A stretch of DNA of 64,000 bases from Betaproteobacteria bacterium (GTDB lineage Bacteria > Pseudomonadota > Gammaproteobacteria > Burkholderiales > SG8-39): NCBI GenBank assembly GCA_005881575.1, contig VBCA01000017.1, positions 1-64,000 on the forward strand, in the 5' to 3' direction. Within the stretch, counting starts at the first letter, position 1. Each line of letters opens with the position of its first letter. The notes below the pieces were generated by a model, which saw only the letters and a list, made by a program, of their open reading frames with translations, was not told where the DNA came from and did no database searches. The position numbers and the translations under genes were made by a program. This document shows, piece by piece, positions 35,618 through 44,706 of the stretch.

Positions 35618-37234
35618 GTGGCATCTTCGCTTGACTCTCTAACGCCAACTCTTCCGGCAGGGGTTGAAATCCGTGCGCCCGCCCTGTCCGGGGCGGAACG
35701 GGTTCTGACACCAGCGGCCTTGAGCTTCGTCGCCAAGCTGCATCGCGCCTTCGAATCGCGCCGCCAGGACCTGCTTGCACGGCGCGCGGCGCGCCAGGGG
35801 CAATTTGACGCCGGCGAATTCCCCGATTTCATTCCGGAAACCGCGCCGCTTCGCGCCAAGGAATGGACGATCGCACCGCAGCCGAAAGACTTACTGGACC
35901 GTCGCGTCGAGATCACGGGGCCGACCGATCGCAAAATGGTGATCAACGCGCTCAACTCGGGTGCCTCCACTTTCATGGCGGACTTCGAGGACGCCAACTG
36001 CCCGACCTGGGCCAACATGATCGAAGGCCAGGCAAACCTGTACGATGCCGTGCGCGGGAGCATCAGTTTCGTACAAGAGGGAAAGTCGTACCGCTTGAAG
36101 AACAGGGTAGCAGTTCTGATTCCGCGCCCGCGCGGCTGGCATCTGGACGAAAAACATCTCCTCGTGGACGGAAAACCTGTTTCGGGAGCCCTATTCGACT
36201 TTGCGCTGTATTTCTTTCACAACGCCAAAGAGCTGCTTTCACGCGGCGCGGGGCCGTATTTCTACCTTCCGAAGATGGAGTCGCACCTCGAGGCCCGGCT
36301 TTGGAACGACATTTTCAAGCTCGCCCAGAGAGAATTAGGCGTGCCGCAGGAATCGATCAAGGCCACCGCGCTGATCGAGACAGTAGTTGCCGCGTTCGAA
36401 ATGGACGAGATCCTGTGGGAGTTGCGCGAGCACTCCGCCGGTCTCAACATCGGTCGATGGGACTATATCTTTTCCTGTATCAAGAAGTTCCGCGCGAACC
36501 GCGGGTTTTGCCTCGCCGACCGCGCGCAGGTAACGATGACCGCGCCGTTCATGCGGGCCTACGCGCTGCTCCTCGTGAAGACGTGCCATCGCCGCGGCGC
36601 CCCGGCGATGGGCGGAATGGCCGCGCAGATCCCGATCAAGAATGATCCCGCGGCCAACGAAGCTGCGCTCGAGAAGGTTCGCGCCGACAAGCTGCGTGAA
36701 GTGACCGATGGCTGCGATGGAACTTGGGTTGCACATCCGGGGCTGGTGCCGATCGCTAGAGCTGTATTCGATGAGCACATGCCCCAACCCAACCAGTACG
36801 AGAAGCAACGGCCGGATGTAATCGTCGCCGCTAGGGACCTGCTCGACTTCCGGCCGGAAGGACCGATCACCGAAGCCGGTCTGCGTAACAATATCTCAGT
36901 CGGTATCCAGTACTTGGGGGCTTGGCTTGCGGGTAACGGTTGCGTACCCGTATTCAATCTGATGGAGGATGCAGCCACCGCAGAAATCTCGCGCTCCCAG
37001 ATCTGGCAGTGGATGCGTTCGTCCAAAGGGAAACTGGACGACGGCCGCAAAGTCACCCGAGAGCTGTTCGGAAGGTTACTCGCCGAAGAATTGCCTAAAG
37101 TGAAGACCTACCTCGGTGACGAAGCATGGAATGCGGGCAAGTACGAGGAAGGCGCGAAGCTCTTCGACCGCATCACGACTGACGATCGCTATGTCGAGTT
37201 TCTTACCTTGCCGGCTTACGACTACGTCGACTGA
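35618..37234 (+). CDS. aceB: Malate synthase A
   Basis: Condenses glyoxylate and acetyl-CoA to malate (glyoxylate bypass). 538 residues, as expected for the A isoform. Motifs are [74 protein letters not shown] and [11 protein letters not shown], with late [21 protein letters not shown] start at 35618. No isocitrate lyase gene is in the window, so glyoxylate may come from a distant aceA or another source. The end overlaps the convergent oxidoreductase gene by 13 bases. Confidence 0.96.
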   Translation: MASSLDSLTPTLPAGVEIRAPALSGAERVLTPAALSFVAKLHRAFESRRQDLLARRAARQGQFDAGEFPDFIPETAPLRAKEWTIAPQPKDLLDRRVEITGPTDRKMVINALNSGASTFMADFEDANCPTWANMIEGQANLYDAVRGSISFVQEGKSYRLKNRVAVLIPRPRGWHLDEKHLLVDGKPVSGALFDFALYFFHNAKELLSRGAGPYFYLPKMESHLEARLWNDIFKLAQRELGVPQESIKATALIETVVAAFEMDEILWELREHSAGLNIGRWDYIFSCIKKFRANRGFCLADRAQVTMTAPFMRAYALLLVKTCHRRGAPAMGGMAAQIPIKNDPAANEAALEKVRADKLREVTDGCDGTWVAHPGLVPIARAVFDEHMPQPNQYEKQRPDVIVAARDLLDFRPEGPITEAGLRNNISVGIQYLGAWLAGNGCVPVFNLMEDAATAEISRSQIWQWMRSSKGKLDDGRKVTRELFGRLLAEELPKVKTYLGDEAWNAGKYEEGAKLFDRITTDDRYVEFLTLPAYDYVD

Positions 37235-39351
37235 CTTATCGCTGCGGCAATCCGCTCGTGTGTCAGCGGGAGATCGCGCATGCGCAAACCGAGCGCATGC
37301 GCCACCGCATTGGCGATTGCCGCCGCCGTTGGGCCTTGCGCGGCTTCGCCCGCGCCGACGGCGGGCAGCTCGGGTCGGTCGATTAACTCGACTTCTACGA
37401 CCGGTGCCTCGCTGAATTTCAGGATGGGGTAATCCTCCCAGCCGAGGCTCGCGATGCCACGTGCACCTAGCTTCACCTGTTCCTTGAGCGTCCAGCTGGT
37501 CGACTGAATTGCGCCACCCTCGATCTGATTGATCACGCCGTCTGGGTTGATAACGAGCCCGACGTCGACAGCGAGGATCAACCGCTCGACGCGCACATCA
37601 TGGCCGACCTCTACCTCGGCCACTGCAGCGCAATAAGCGCCCAGGTTCTTGTACCTCGCGAATCCGATACCGTGGCCGCGGCCTTCGGCGGGTTTCCAGC
37701 GGTCCCATTCGGCGCGCCACGCAGCTGCTTCTATGACGGCGCGACCACGCGGATCCTTAAGGTGCCGCAGGCGGAAAGCAATCGGGTCAATCCCTGCAGT
37801 CTGAGCGAGTTCGTCCATGAAGGATTCGATCGCAAACACGTTGGCGTACGCACCCAGCGAACGCAGCGCCGAGGTCCGCACCGGCATTTCGCGTACGTAG
37901 TGGTTGACGACGCGCTGGCTCGGAAAATCGTATATCGGAACTGCGTTGCGGTCCGCTGCGCCTGCGGGGAGCGGCATGTTGATCGCCGAGGGCCGCTTAT
38001 GCGGCCTCGCCAGGTGCCAGGCTGCCAGGAGCGCCGGATCGTCCGCTCGGCCGGGCCTGCTGCTGTGACCATTGCTCCAAAGTTCGTGCTCCCAATCGAC
38101 GATACCGCCGTGGGCGTCGAGTGCCGCACGCAAGCTCAGGGCCATGGCCGGGCCGCAGGGAGCCCACGCGAATTCGTCGTCTCGCATCCACTGCACCTGG
38201 ACCGGACGACCGCGTGCCGCTCGCGCGAGCAGGGCCGCGTCAAGCGCGGCGTCGTCGGCGCCGTTGTGACCGTAGCAACCCGCGCCTTCGGCGTGCCGCA
38301 CGACGATCGCGTCCTCGCGCATCCCCAGAGCCAGCGCAAGGTCTCGGCGCAGATTGAAAATTCCCTGGCTGTGGGTCCACACCGCGAGTTTGCCGTCATC
38401 GATCTGGGCGATAGCGCAGGACGGACCGATTGAGGCGTGCGATAGGAAGGGTTTCGTATAGGACGCTTCGAGCGCCCTCGTTGCGCGGGATCTCGCGTCG
38501 GCGTTTTCCTTCTCGCTGATGACGCGGTGCTCGGCCGCGTGCTCTTTGAGCCATGTATGCACGTCCCGGGGCGGCGGGTCGGCCTCTCGCCAGGACGCTG
38601 CCAGCCGAAGGGCGCGTTGAGCCGAGATCGCCACATCCTCGCGCTCGGCAAGGACGCCGACAAAGCCGCCGTCGCGCACGATCGCAGCGAGCCCCGGCAT
38701 CGATTTGACCTTGCTGTCATCGAGTGAGATGAGCCCCGCGAAATTGTGCGGCGGACGGACTACGCGGCCGTAGAGCATCCCCGGCAACGCCATGTCCTGG
38801 ATGAAACGGGGGCGACCGGCAATCTTGTCTGGAAGGTCACGCCGCGGCGCCGGCTTGCCGACCACGCGGTAATCGCGCGGCGATCTCAATGCCGCTGTCT
38901 CTTCGACGTCGCGGTCAAACAATGCATCGTCCGCGCATTCCCAGAAGCTCGTGCTCCGGCCGGCAGCGTGAACAGAACCGTCCTCCACCCGCAAGTCGCC
39001 ACCCGACACGCCGAGGCGCGCCGTTGCGCGCTCGAGGAGCAACGTGCGGGCCTGCGCGCAGGCTCGGCGTAGTGCGACACCGGAATCCTGGATCGAGAGG
39101 CTGCCCGAAGTGACGCCCTCGTCGGGGCTCAATGCAGTATCGGCAGGGACCATGCGGATGCGCTCGACTGCAATTCCGAGCTCCTCCGCCGCGATCTGCG
39201 CAAGGGCAGTCAGGATACCCTGGCCGATTTCGACTTTACCGCTGTAGATCGAAACCGTGCCGTCGCGGTGGACATGCAGCCACTGCGAAAGTCTCGGGTT
39301 TTTCTCGAGGCTTGCGGGCCGCTTGAGTCGGGTTTCGGCAACGGTGTTCAA
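37222..39351 (-). CDS. Molybdenum hydroxylase large subunit (IorB/CoxL-like)
   Basis: Xanthine-oxidase-family subunit that binds molybdopterin and hydroxylates an unknown, probably aromatic or N-heterocyclic, substrate. Recognisable parts are [40 protein letters not shown] (start of the a/b hammerhead), [10 protein letters not shown] and [32 protein letters not shown] holds the expected catalytic Glu. ATG-type starts upstream lie inside the neighbouring iron-sulfur gene; TTG at 39351, with GGGA eight bases before it, is preferred (709 residues). It follows the 2Fe-2S subunit gene with a 4-base gap. There is no FAD subunit, so an IorAB-like pair using another electron carrier is likely. Confidence 0.88.
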   Translation of the reverse strand: MNTVAETRLKRPASLEKNPRLSQWLHVHRDGTVSIYSGKVEIGQGILTALAQIAAEELGIAVERIRMVPADTALSPDEGVTSGSLSIQDSGVALRRACAQARTLLLERATARLGVSGGDLRVEDGSVHAAGRSTSFWECADDALFDRDVEETAALRSPRDYRVVGKPAPRRDLPDKIAGRPRFIQDMALPGMLYGRVVRPPHNFAGLISLDDSKVKSMPGLAAIVRDGGFVGVLAEREDVAISAQRALRLAASWREADPPPRDVHTWLKEHAAEHRVISEKENADARSRATRALEASYTKPFLSHASIGPSCAIAQIDDGKLAVWTHSQGIFNLRRDLALALGMREDAIVVRHAEGAGCYGHNGADDAALDAALLARAARGRPVQVQWMRDDEFAWAPCGPAMALSLRAALDAHGGIVDWEHELWSNGHSSRPGRADDPALLAAWHLARPHKRPSAINMPLPAGAADRNAVPIYDFPSQRVVNHYVREMPVRTSALRSLGAYANVFAIESFMDELAQTAGIDPIAFRLRHLKDPRGRAVIEAAAWRAEWDRWKPAEGRGHGIGFARYKNLGAYCAAVAEVEVGHDVRVERLILAVDVGLVINPDGVINQIEGGAIQSTSWTLKEQVKLGARGIASLGWEDYPILKFSEAPVVEVELIDRPELPAVGAGEAAQGPTAAAIANAVAHALGLRMRDLPLTHERIAAAISQST

Positions 39352-39355
39352 GGCG

Positions 39356-39817
39356 CTATTCCCGAGCCGCGCGCAGCACTGCGCGCACCATTCGGTTATG
39401 CGATCCGCAGCGGCACAAGTTGCGGTCGAGCGCCTCGCGAACTTCGCGCTCCGTCGGTCTGAGATTTTTCGCCAGGAGCGCCGCGGCACTGATCAGGATG
39501 CCGCTCGTGCAATACCCGCATTGGGCTGCCTGCTCGGCGAGAAAGGCGTTGTGCAGAGGATGCAACTCGCGGCCTTTGCTCAAGCCTTCAACGGTGGTAA
39601 TTATTTTGCCCGCGACGGACCACAGAGGAGTGTCGCATGCGGGGGCCGGATGGCCGTCGATCAGGACGAAGCATGCGCCGCACTGGCCGTTGCCGCAGCC
39701 GAAGCGCGTACCTTTCAGCCCGAGGTCGTTGCGGAGTGCGTAGAGAAGCGGCGTATCCGGACTCGCCTCGAGCTCGGATTCGTTACCATTGACGGTGAGC
39801 CGGAAGTGCTCGGCCAC
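39356..39817 (-). CDS. (2Fe-2S) small subunit of the molybdenum hydroxylase (IorA/CoxS-like)
   Basis: Electron-transfer subunit with two 2Fe-2S clusters. The N-terminal plant-ferredoxin motif is GCGNGQCGACFVLIDG with a further Cys in PACDTPL. The C-terminal four-helix cluster has CGYCTSG and NLCRCGSHNRM. 153 residues, typical. Electrons should pass from the Mo site on the large subunit, encoded 4 bases downstream. Upstream by 46 bases is a Bug receptor gene. Confidence 0.93.
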   Translation of the reverse strand: MAEHFRLTVNGNESELEASPDTPLLYALRNDLGLKGTRFGCGNGQCGACFVLIDGHPAPACDTPLWSVAGKIITTVEGLSKGRELHPLHNAFLAEQAAQCGYCTSGILISAAALLAKNLRPTEREVREALDRNLCRCGSHNRMVRAVLRAARE

Positions 39818-39863
39818 GGGTTTCCCGGGTTCCTCGGCAACTGCGTACTTTGGCGCGCGTGCG

Positions 39864-40841
39864 CTAGTCGACCTTCGCTCCAGAGAATTTCACGACCTTC
39901 GCCCACTTCTGGATGTCCCGCTCCAAGAATTTCCCGAACTCCGTGGGCGTCATGCGCATCGGGACTGCGCCTTGCTTGGCCCAGGCTTCCTTCACGTCTG
40001 GCAAGTTGGCGATTTTCTGGATCTCGGAATTCAGACTGTCGACGATCGGTTTCGGGGTCGCAGTTGGCGCCATCATCCCCAGCCAGATCACCGCGTCGTA
40101 ACCCGGCAAGCCGGCTTCGTCCAGAGTCGGCACGCCCGGCGTGATGGAGGAGCGAATCTTTCCGGAGGTGGCGATGGCGCGAACCTTGCCCGACTGCGCG
40201 AGCGACGCCATGGTCGTAATCGCGTCGAACATCATCTGCACGTCGCCCGCGAGGACGCTGGTACGCGCTTCGGCGCTTCCCTTATGCGGCACGTGTACCA
40301 CGTCGATTCCGGCCATCGCCTTGAACAGCTCGCCCGCCATGTGATAGGGCGTGCCCGGCCCGGAGGACGCGTAATTGAGAGCTCCCGGCCTCGATTCGGC
40401 GAGCGCGATGAGCTCCTTCAGGTTGTTCGCCGGTACCGAGGGGTGAACGACGAGAAGGAGGTCGGAATAGTTGATCGGCGAGATCGGCGCAAGGTCCCGC
40501 ATCAGGCTGTAGGGCTTCTTCGTGAACAGCGATTCGTTTACCGTGTGTGTGTTCGACATCATGAGGAGCGTGTATCCGTCGGGGGCGGATTTCGCCACCG
40601 CGTCGGTGCCGATGATCGCGCCGGCGCCAGGCCGGTTCTCGATTACAAAGGGTTGTCCAAGAGTCTTCTGAACACGGTCGCCGATAAAGCGCGCATAGAT
40701 GTCCGCCGGCCCACCCGCGGAATAGGGAACGACGATCCTCACCGGTTTCGTCGGGTAGACGGTCTGCGCCAGCACGCCGGTCGCGACGCAAGCCGTCGCA
40801 ACCGAACCGGCGATTTGACGCAGCGACTTGTTGAAAGCCAT
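39864..40841 (-). CDS. Bug-type periplasmic substrate-binding protein (tripartite tricarboxylate transporter family)
   Basis: Secreted solute receptor. Signal peptide about 1-25 (GSVATACVATGVLAQ), then the family opening YPTKPVRIVVPYSAGGPADIYAR. Next come ENRPGAGAIIGTDAVAKSAPDGYTL, YASSGPGTPYHMAGELFK, VPHKGSAEA and GVPTLDEAGLPGYDAV. 325 residues. No TctA/TctB membrane genes are nearby, so it is an orphan receptor, as is common in Burkholderiales. Its position ahead of the Mo-hydroxylase genes suggests it captures their substrate or a relative; this is inference. Confidence 0.93.
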   Translation of the reverse strand: MAFNKSLRQIAGSVATACVATGVLAQTVYPTKPVRIVVPYSAGGPADIYARFIGDRVQKTLGQPFVIENRPGAGAIIGTDAVAKSAPDGYTLLMMSNTHTVNESLFTKKPYSLMRDLAPISPINYSDLLLVVHPSVPANNLKELIALAESRPGALNYASSGPGTPYHMAGELFKAMAGIDVVHVPHKGSAEARTSVLAGDVQMMFDAITTMASLAQSGKVRAIATSGKIRSSITPGVPTLDEAGLPGYDAVIWLGMMAPTATPKPIVDSLNSEIQKIANLPDVKEAWAKQGAVPMRMTPTEFGKFLERDIQKWAKVVKFSGAKVD

Positions 40842-40919
40842 GGTTCCTTTCCTCCTGACTCAGATGCCGCGATTTAAGCGAATTTGACTCGCTGCCCGGG
40901 AAGAGCCTGCGCCCCCGAT

Positions 40920-41492
40920 CTATCGGGCGCTGGCATCGCCCGCGGGCTGCGCACCAGCGCTCGCGCCCTGCTGAGGCTGCGCCGACGACGCGGGATTCAT
41001 CTTTCGCAGCGCTTCGATCGGCGCAGGCGGCACAGAAGACGGATAGCCCGCCGAGTCGAGCAGCCCGTTGAGGAGGCCTTCATGAAATCCGGTTTGCACT
41101 TGCGTGCCGACGACCAGCAACGGCAGGTCGTTCTTGCCGGACAGCCTCTTCACCTCATCGGCGTCCTTCTGAGTGACAACGCTCGCTTCCGTGAAGGGTA
41201 CCGCGCGCTTGACGAGCAATGCGCGAGCCTGGTCGCAGGGGGAGCCGCAATTCGGGAGGGTGTACAGAGTTACGGGAAAGTTCTTCGCCGCTACCTGGGT
41301 CGCGTAAGGCAGATTGGAGACATCGGCTCCGCCACCGCGAAAACTCTTTCGTTGTACGTTTCTCGCGTTCGGTGGCGGGGGTGTTTGCGTGTAGTGGACC
41401 CTACCGTCCTGATCGACCCAGCGATAAGCCTGCCCGAAGGCGTCGGCGCAGAGAGCCGAGAGGATCGCTGCAGCAACGAGCAGTATGCGCAT
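40920..41492 (-). CDS. Exported DUF4124-glutaredoxin-like protein
   Basis: Signal peptide about 1-20 (RILLVAAAILSALCADAFGQ), DUF4124 motif (AYRWVDQDGRVHYTQTPPPP), then a glutaredoxin/NrdH-like domain (about 72-150; FPVTLYTLPNCGSPCDQARALL, DLPLLVVG). The redox motif reads CGSPC, three residues between the cysteines rather than the usual two. The tail is low-complexity Ala/Gln/Gly/Ser. It lies 13 bases after prlC and is probably co-transcribed. A periplasmic thiol function is inferred; the real partner is unknown. Confidence 0.82.
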   Translation of the reverse strand: MRILLVAAAILSALCADAFGQAYRWVDQDGRVHYTQTPPPPNARNVQRKSFRGGGADVSNLPYATQVAAKNFPVTLYTLPNCGSPCDQARALLVKRAVPFTEASVVTQKDADEVKRLSGKNDLPLLVVGTQVQTGFHEGLLNGLLDSAGYPSSVPPAPIEALRKMNPASSAQPQQGASAGAQPAGDASAR

Positions 41493-41505
41493 GCGGTAAA
41501 GCTCC

Positions 41506-43548
41506 TCAAGGCGCGATCATACCATTGTGACGCAGCAGGGCATCGATTCTCGGCTCCCGGCCTCGAAAAGCCGTGAACGATTCGAGCGCAGGTCGGCTGC
41601 CGCCGACGGCGAGAATCTCCTCGCGGAATCGCGTCCCAGTGCGGGAGTCGAGCACGCCGTTTTGTTCGAACAGGCTGTATGCGTCGGCCGAAAGCACCTC
41701 GGCCCACTTGTAGCTGTAGTAACCGGCTGCGTAAGCTCCCGAAAAGACATGCGAGAAGTTGTTGAGGAAGCGGTTGTACTCCGGCGGGATCGCCACGGCG
41801 ACTTTCGCCCTGATTTCGCGCAGCAGCTGCAGCGGCGTCTTCGCTCCCGCTGGGTCGTAATCATGGTGTAAATGCATATCGACCAGCGCGAACTCGATCT
41901 GCCGCACAGTCTGCATGCCGCTTTGGAAATTCTTCGCTGCCAGCATCTTGTCGAACAAGCTGCGCGGTAAAGCCTCTCGACTTTCGACATGAGCAGTCAT
42001 GCGGGCGAGAACGCTCCATTCCCAGCAGAAGTTCTCCATGAACTGGGAAGGCAGCTCGACGGCATCCCACTCGACACCGCGTATTCCGGACACGCCCAGA
42101 TCGTCGACTCGCGAGAGCAGATGGTGCAAGCCATGACCGAATTCGTGGAACAAGGTCATGACTTCGTCGTGCGTGAATAGCACGGGCTTGGTCCCGACCG
42201 GTGCTGGAAAATTGCAGATGAGATGGGCAACCGGAGTCCGGAAGCCGCCGGGGATCCGCTGCCGCGTGATCACCTCGTCCATCCACGCCCCGGCGCGCTT
42301 GGTCTCACGCGAGTACAGATCCAGATAAAACTGACCGATGAGGCTTTCGTCCGAGTCGGCGATCCGGAAAAAACGCACGTCCGGATGCCAGGTCTCGGCC
42401 ACATCGGGGAAAATGCGAATGCCATAGAGGGTTTCGACAAGCCGGAACATGCCTTCCAGGACCTGCGGTTCCGGGAAATATCGCTTCACTTCTTGATCGG
42501 AAAACGCGTAGCGTTTTGCGCGCAGTTTTTCCGATGCAAACGCGATATCCCAAGCCTGCAGCTCCTGGATTCCGAGCTCCGTGCGTGCGAACTCCTCCAG
42601 CTCAGCGTAATCCCTGCGTGCTTGAGGCAGCGCTCTCGAGGCGAGGTCATTGAGGAAGTCGAGCGCAGCCTCGGGTGACTCGGCCATTTTCGGGACGAGC
42701 GAAAATTCCGCGAAACTCTCATAACCGAGCAGTCGCGCCTTCTCTTGTCGCAGGCGAAGCTCGCGAACGATGATCGAGGTGTTGTCGAGTTCCGCATCTC
42801 CGAGTTCGCTCGCCCGTGTGACGTGCGCGCGGTACAGATTTTCCCGCAGGCCGCGATTCTCGGCGTATTGCATCAGAGGTCCGTACGACGGCGCTTGCAA
42901 GGTGAACTTCCACCCCTCCTGGCCACCCCGACGCGCGGCCTGTTTGGCGGCTTCGAGCACATCGTCGGGGACGCCGAGCAGCTCTCCACGGTCGGTGATC
43001 AGCGCCGAGAAGGCATTAGTTGCGTCGAGCAGATTCTCGGAAAACTTGGTTTCGAGCGCAGCAAGTTCTTCCTGGATTTCGCCAAAGCGCCGCTTGTTCC
43101 GAGGCTCCAGTTCGGCTCCTCCCAGACGATAGTCGCGCAAGTCGTTCTCGACGATCTTGCGCTGAGCTTGAGACAGCGCCTCAAATCCCGGTAAGGCGCG
43201 CAACGCCTTGAACTTTTCATAGAGCTGAAGGTTTTGGGCGAGCTCGGTGCGGTACCGCGTGATTTTCGGCAGATTGGCGTTGTAGGCATCGCGGATCGCG
43301 GCGCTGTCGTCCACCGCGTGCAGGTGAGCGACCACGCCCCAGGCGCGCCATAGGCGTTCATTGGCGTCTTCCAGCGGTTCGGCAAACCCCTTCCAGGACG
43401 CTTCAGCGCCCTCCGCTGTGAGCTGGGCAATCAGGGCGCGGTTTTCGGCGAGCAACTGATCGATCGCGGAGACGACGTGCTCCGGCCGGACCGATCTGTA
43501 GCGGGGCAAGCCCGAGAAATCGAGCAGCGGATTGACGATGTTTTTCAG
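41506..43548 (-). CDS. prlC: Oligopeptidase A (M3 family zinc metallopeptidase)
   Basis: Cytoplasmic zinc peptidase degrading short peptides, including signal-peptide remnants. Zn motif HEFGHGLHHLLS (about residue 465) with downstream Glu region (GVEWDAVELPSQFMENF). No ATG, GTG or TTG fits the family N-terminus. The conserved opening NPLLDFSGLP is preceded in frame by CTG AAA AAC ATC GTC, with AGGAG six bases before the CTG and a TAG stop just upstream. I therefore take CTG at 43548 as start (680 residues, the E. coli PrlC length). A TTG at 43509 is the alternative but would cut the conserved opening. Confidence 0.92.
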   Translation of the reverse strand: MKNIVNPLLDFSGLPRYRSVRPEHVVSAIDQLLAENRALIAQLTAEGAEASWKGFAEPLEDANERLWRAWGVVAHLHAVDDSAAIRDAYNANLPKITRYRTELAQNLQLYEKFKALRALPGFEALSQAQRKIVENDLRDYRLGGAELEPRNKRRFGEIQEELAALETKFSENLLDATNAFSALITDRGELLGVPDDVLEAAKQAARRGGQEGWKFTLQAPSYGPLMQYAENRGLRENLYRAHVTRASELGDAELDNTSIIVRELRLRQEKARLLGYESFAEFSLVPKMAESPEAALDFLNDLASRALPQARRDYAELEEFARTELGIQELQAWDIAFASEKLRAKRYAFSDQEVKRYFPEPQVLEGMFRLVETLYGIRIFPDVAETWHPDVRFFRIADSDESLIGQFYLDLYSRETKRAGAWMDEVITRQRIPGGFRTPVAHLICNFPAPVGTKPVLFTHDEVMTLFHEFGHGLHHLLSRVDDLGVSGIRGVEWDAVELPSQFMENFCWEWSVLARMTAHVESREALPRSLFDKMLAAKNFQSGMQTVRQIEFALVDMHLHHDYDPAGAKTPLQLLREIRAKVAVAIPPEYNRFLNNFSHVFSGAYAAGYYSYKWAEVLSADAYSLFEQNGVLDSRTGTRFREEILAVGGSRPALESFTAFRGREPRIDALLRHNGMIAP

Positions 43549-43554
43549 GTATAA

Positions 43555-43559
43555 CTCCT
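43555..43559 (-). promoter_or_regulatory. Ribosome binding site supporting a CTG start for prlC
   Basis: AGGAG on the minus strand, six bases before CTG (43548-43546). No standard start codon follows at a usable distance. Confidence 0.65.
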
Positions 43560-43599
43560 AATTTTCTCCGGTTGAGGCCACGGATTTCGCGCCACAGTC

Positions 43600-44466
43600 T
43601 CAGGAACTGCCGCCACCGGCGGAAGCCCGCTCGGCGGACATCACGGTGTTCTCGAGCAACATTGCGATCGTCATGGGGCCCACTCCGCCGGGCACCGGCG
43701 TGACGCACGAGGCGGTTCCGAGCACGCTCTGAAAATCCACATCCCCGGTGAGTTTGCCGTCCGCAAGCCGGGTGATACCGACGTCGATGACGACGGCCCC
43801 GGGCTTCACCATGCCGGCTGTGACGAGCTTGGGTCTGCCCGCCGCCACCACGAGAATGTCCGCTTGCCCGGTCATCGCTCTCAGATCGGGGGTTCTGGAG
43901 TTGCAAATGGTGACCGTGGCGCCCTTTTGCAAGAGCAGCAGTGCCAGCGGTTTACCGACGACGTTGCTGCGGCCGACCACGACGGCGTGCCGGCCCTGCA
44001 CGCCGATTTCCTCGTGCTCGATCAGCTTCATGACTCCGAGGGGCGTACAGGGCACGAAGCGAGGATTGCCGATTGCGAGCAGGCCCATATTGGTGGGATG
44101 GAATCCGTCTACGTCCTTCGCCGGGGCCAGGGCGTCGACCACCCGTGCCGCTGAAAGTCCACTAGGCAACGGGAGCTGTACGAGGATGCCGTGGATACGA
44201 GTGTCGCTGTTCAGGGTCCGGATGCGCCCGAGGAGCGTCGATTCATCCGCATCGGCCGGCAATTCGATGTGCTCCGAATAGAGCCCCACTTCGTCACAGG
44301 CCTTCATCTTGTTCCGCACATAGATTCTCGAAGCCGGGTGGTTTCCGACTTGCACCACCGCGAGACCGGGGCGCACTCCCAACGCCGCAAGCGCGGCGAC
44401 ACGCCGAATCAGCTCGGCGCGCAACTCCCGCGCAATGGCGTTGCCGTCAATGATGCGGGTCTGCAC
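43600..44466 (-). CDS. folD: Methylenetetrahydrofolate dehydrogenase / methenyltetrahydrofolate cyclohydrolase
   Basis: Bifunctional one-carbon enzyme interconverting 5,10-methylene- and 10-formyl-THF with NADP. It has [17 protein letters not shown] (catalytic Lys), [34 protein letters not shown] and [16 protein letters not shown] for NADP. It ends [18 protein letters not shown]. 288 residues, standard. It heads the folD-prlC-glutaredoxin group, with 51 bases to the prlC start. Divergent from aceE. Confidence 0.97.
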   Translation of the reverse strand: MQTRIIDGNAIARELRAELIRRVAALAALGVRPGLAVVQVGNHPASRIYVRNKMKACDEVGLYSEHIELPADADESTLLGRIRTLNSDTRIHGILVQLPLPSGLSAARVVDALAPAKDVDGFHPTNMGLLAIGNPRFVPCTPLGVMKLIEHEEIGVQGRHAVVVGRSNVVGKPLALLLLQKGATVTICNSRTPDLRAMTGQADILVVAAGRPKLVTAGMVKPGAVVIDVGITRLADGKLTGDVDFQSVLGTASCVTPVPGGVGPMTIAMLLENTVMSAERASAGGGSS

Positions 44467-44502
44467 GGGCGAGAATCGGCGCGGCGAGCACGGAAGGCGC
44501 GC

Positions 44503-44511
44503 ATTCTAGCA
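44503..44511 (-). promoter_or_regulatory. Putative extended -10 promoter (TGC-TAGAAT) of folD
   Basis: Minus strand reads GGATGCTAGAATGCGC, 36 bases upstream of the folD ATG. Confidence 0.5.
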
Positions 44512-44556
44512 TCCGCAGTTCCCCGGCTTGGGCTGGAGCCAGCTGGCGCGATCTCT

Positions 44557-44586
44557 TTGATTGCACGAAGCGTGTTTTCGTATAAT
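44557..44586 (+). promoter_or_regulatory. Sigma-70 promoter of the aceEF-lpdA operon
   Basis: TTGATT, 18-base spacer, consensus TATAAT. The start near 44593 leaves a leader of about 115 bases; no riboswitch or repressor palindrome was recognised in it. Confidence 0.65.
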
Positions 44587-44706
44587 GCGAAATGCTCTTT
44601 TATATTAGCGGTGCAATTGATCCTGTAGGCTGGCAGGGTAAGCTGCAAGCGACTGTCCGCAAGTCTCACACTCCCGACCATACCTTCGCGCAGAGAGGGA
44701 AACGTC

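Noticed and set aside
44590-44700. Possible riboswitch or PdhR operator in the aceE leader
   Set aside because: No known aptamer core or convincing palindrome could be found in the leader.
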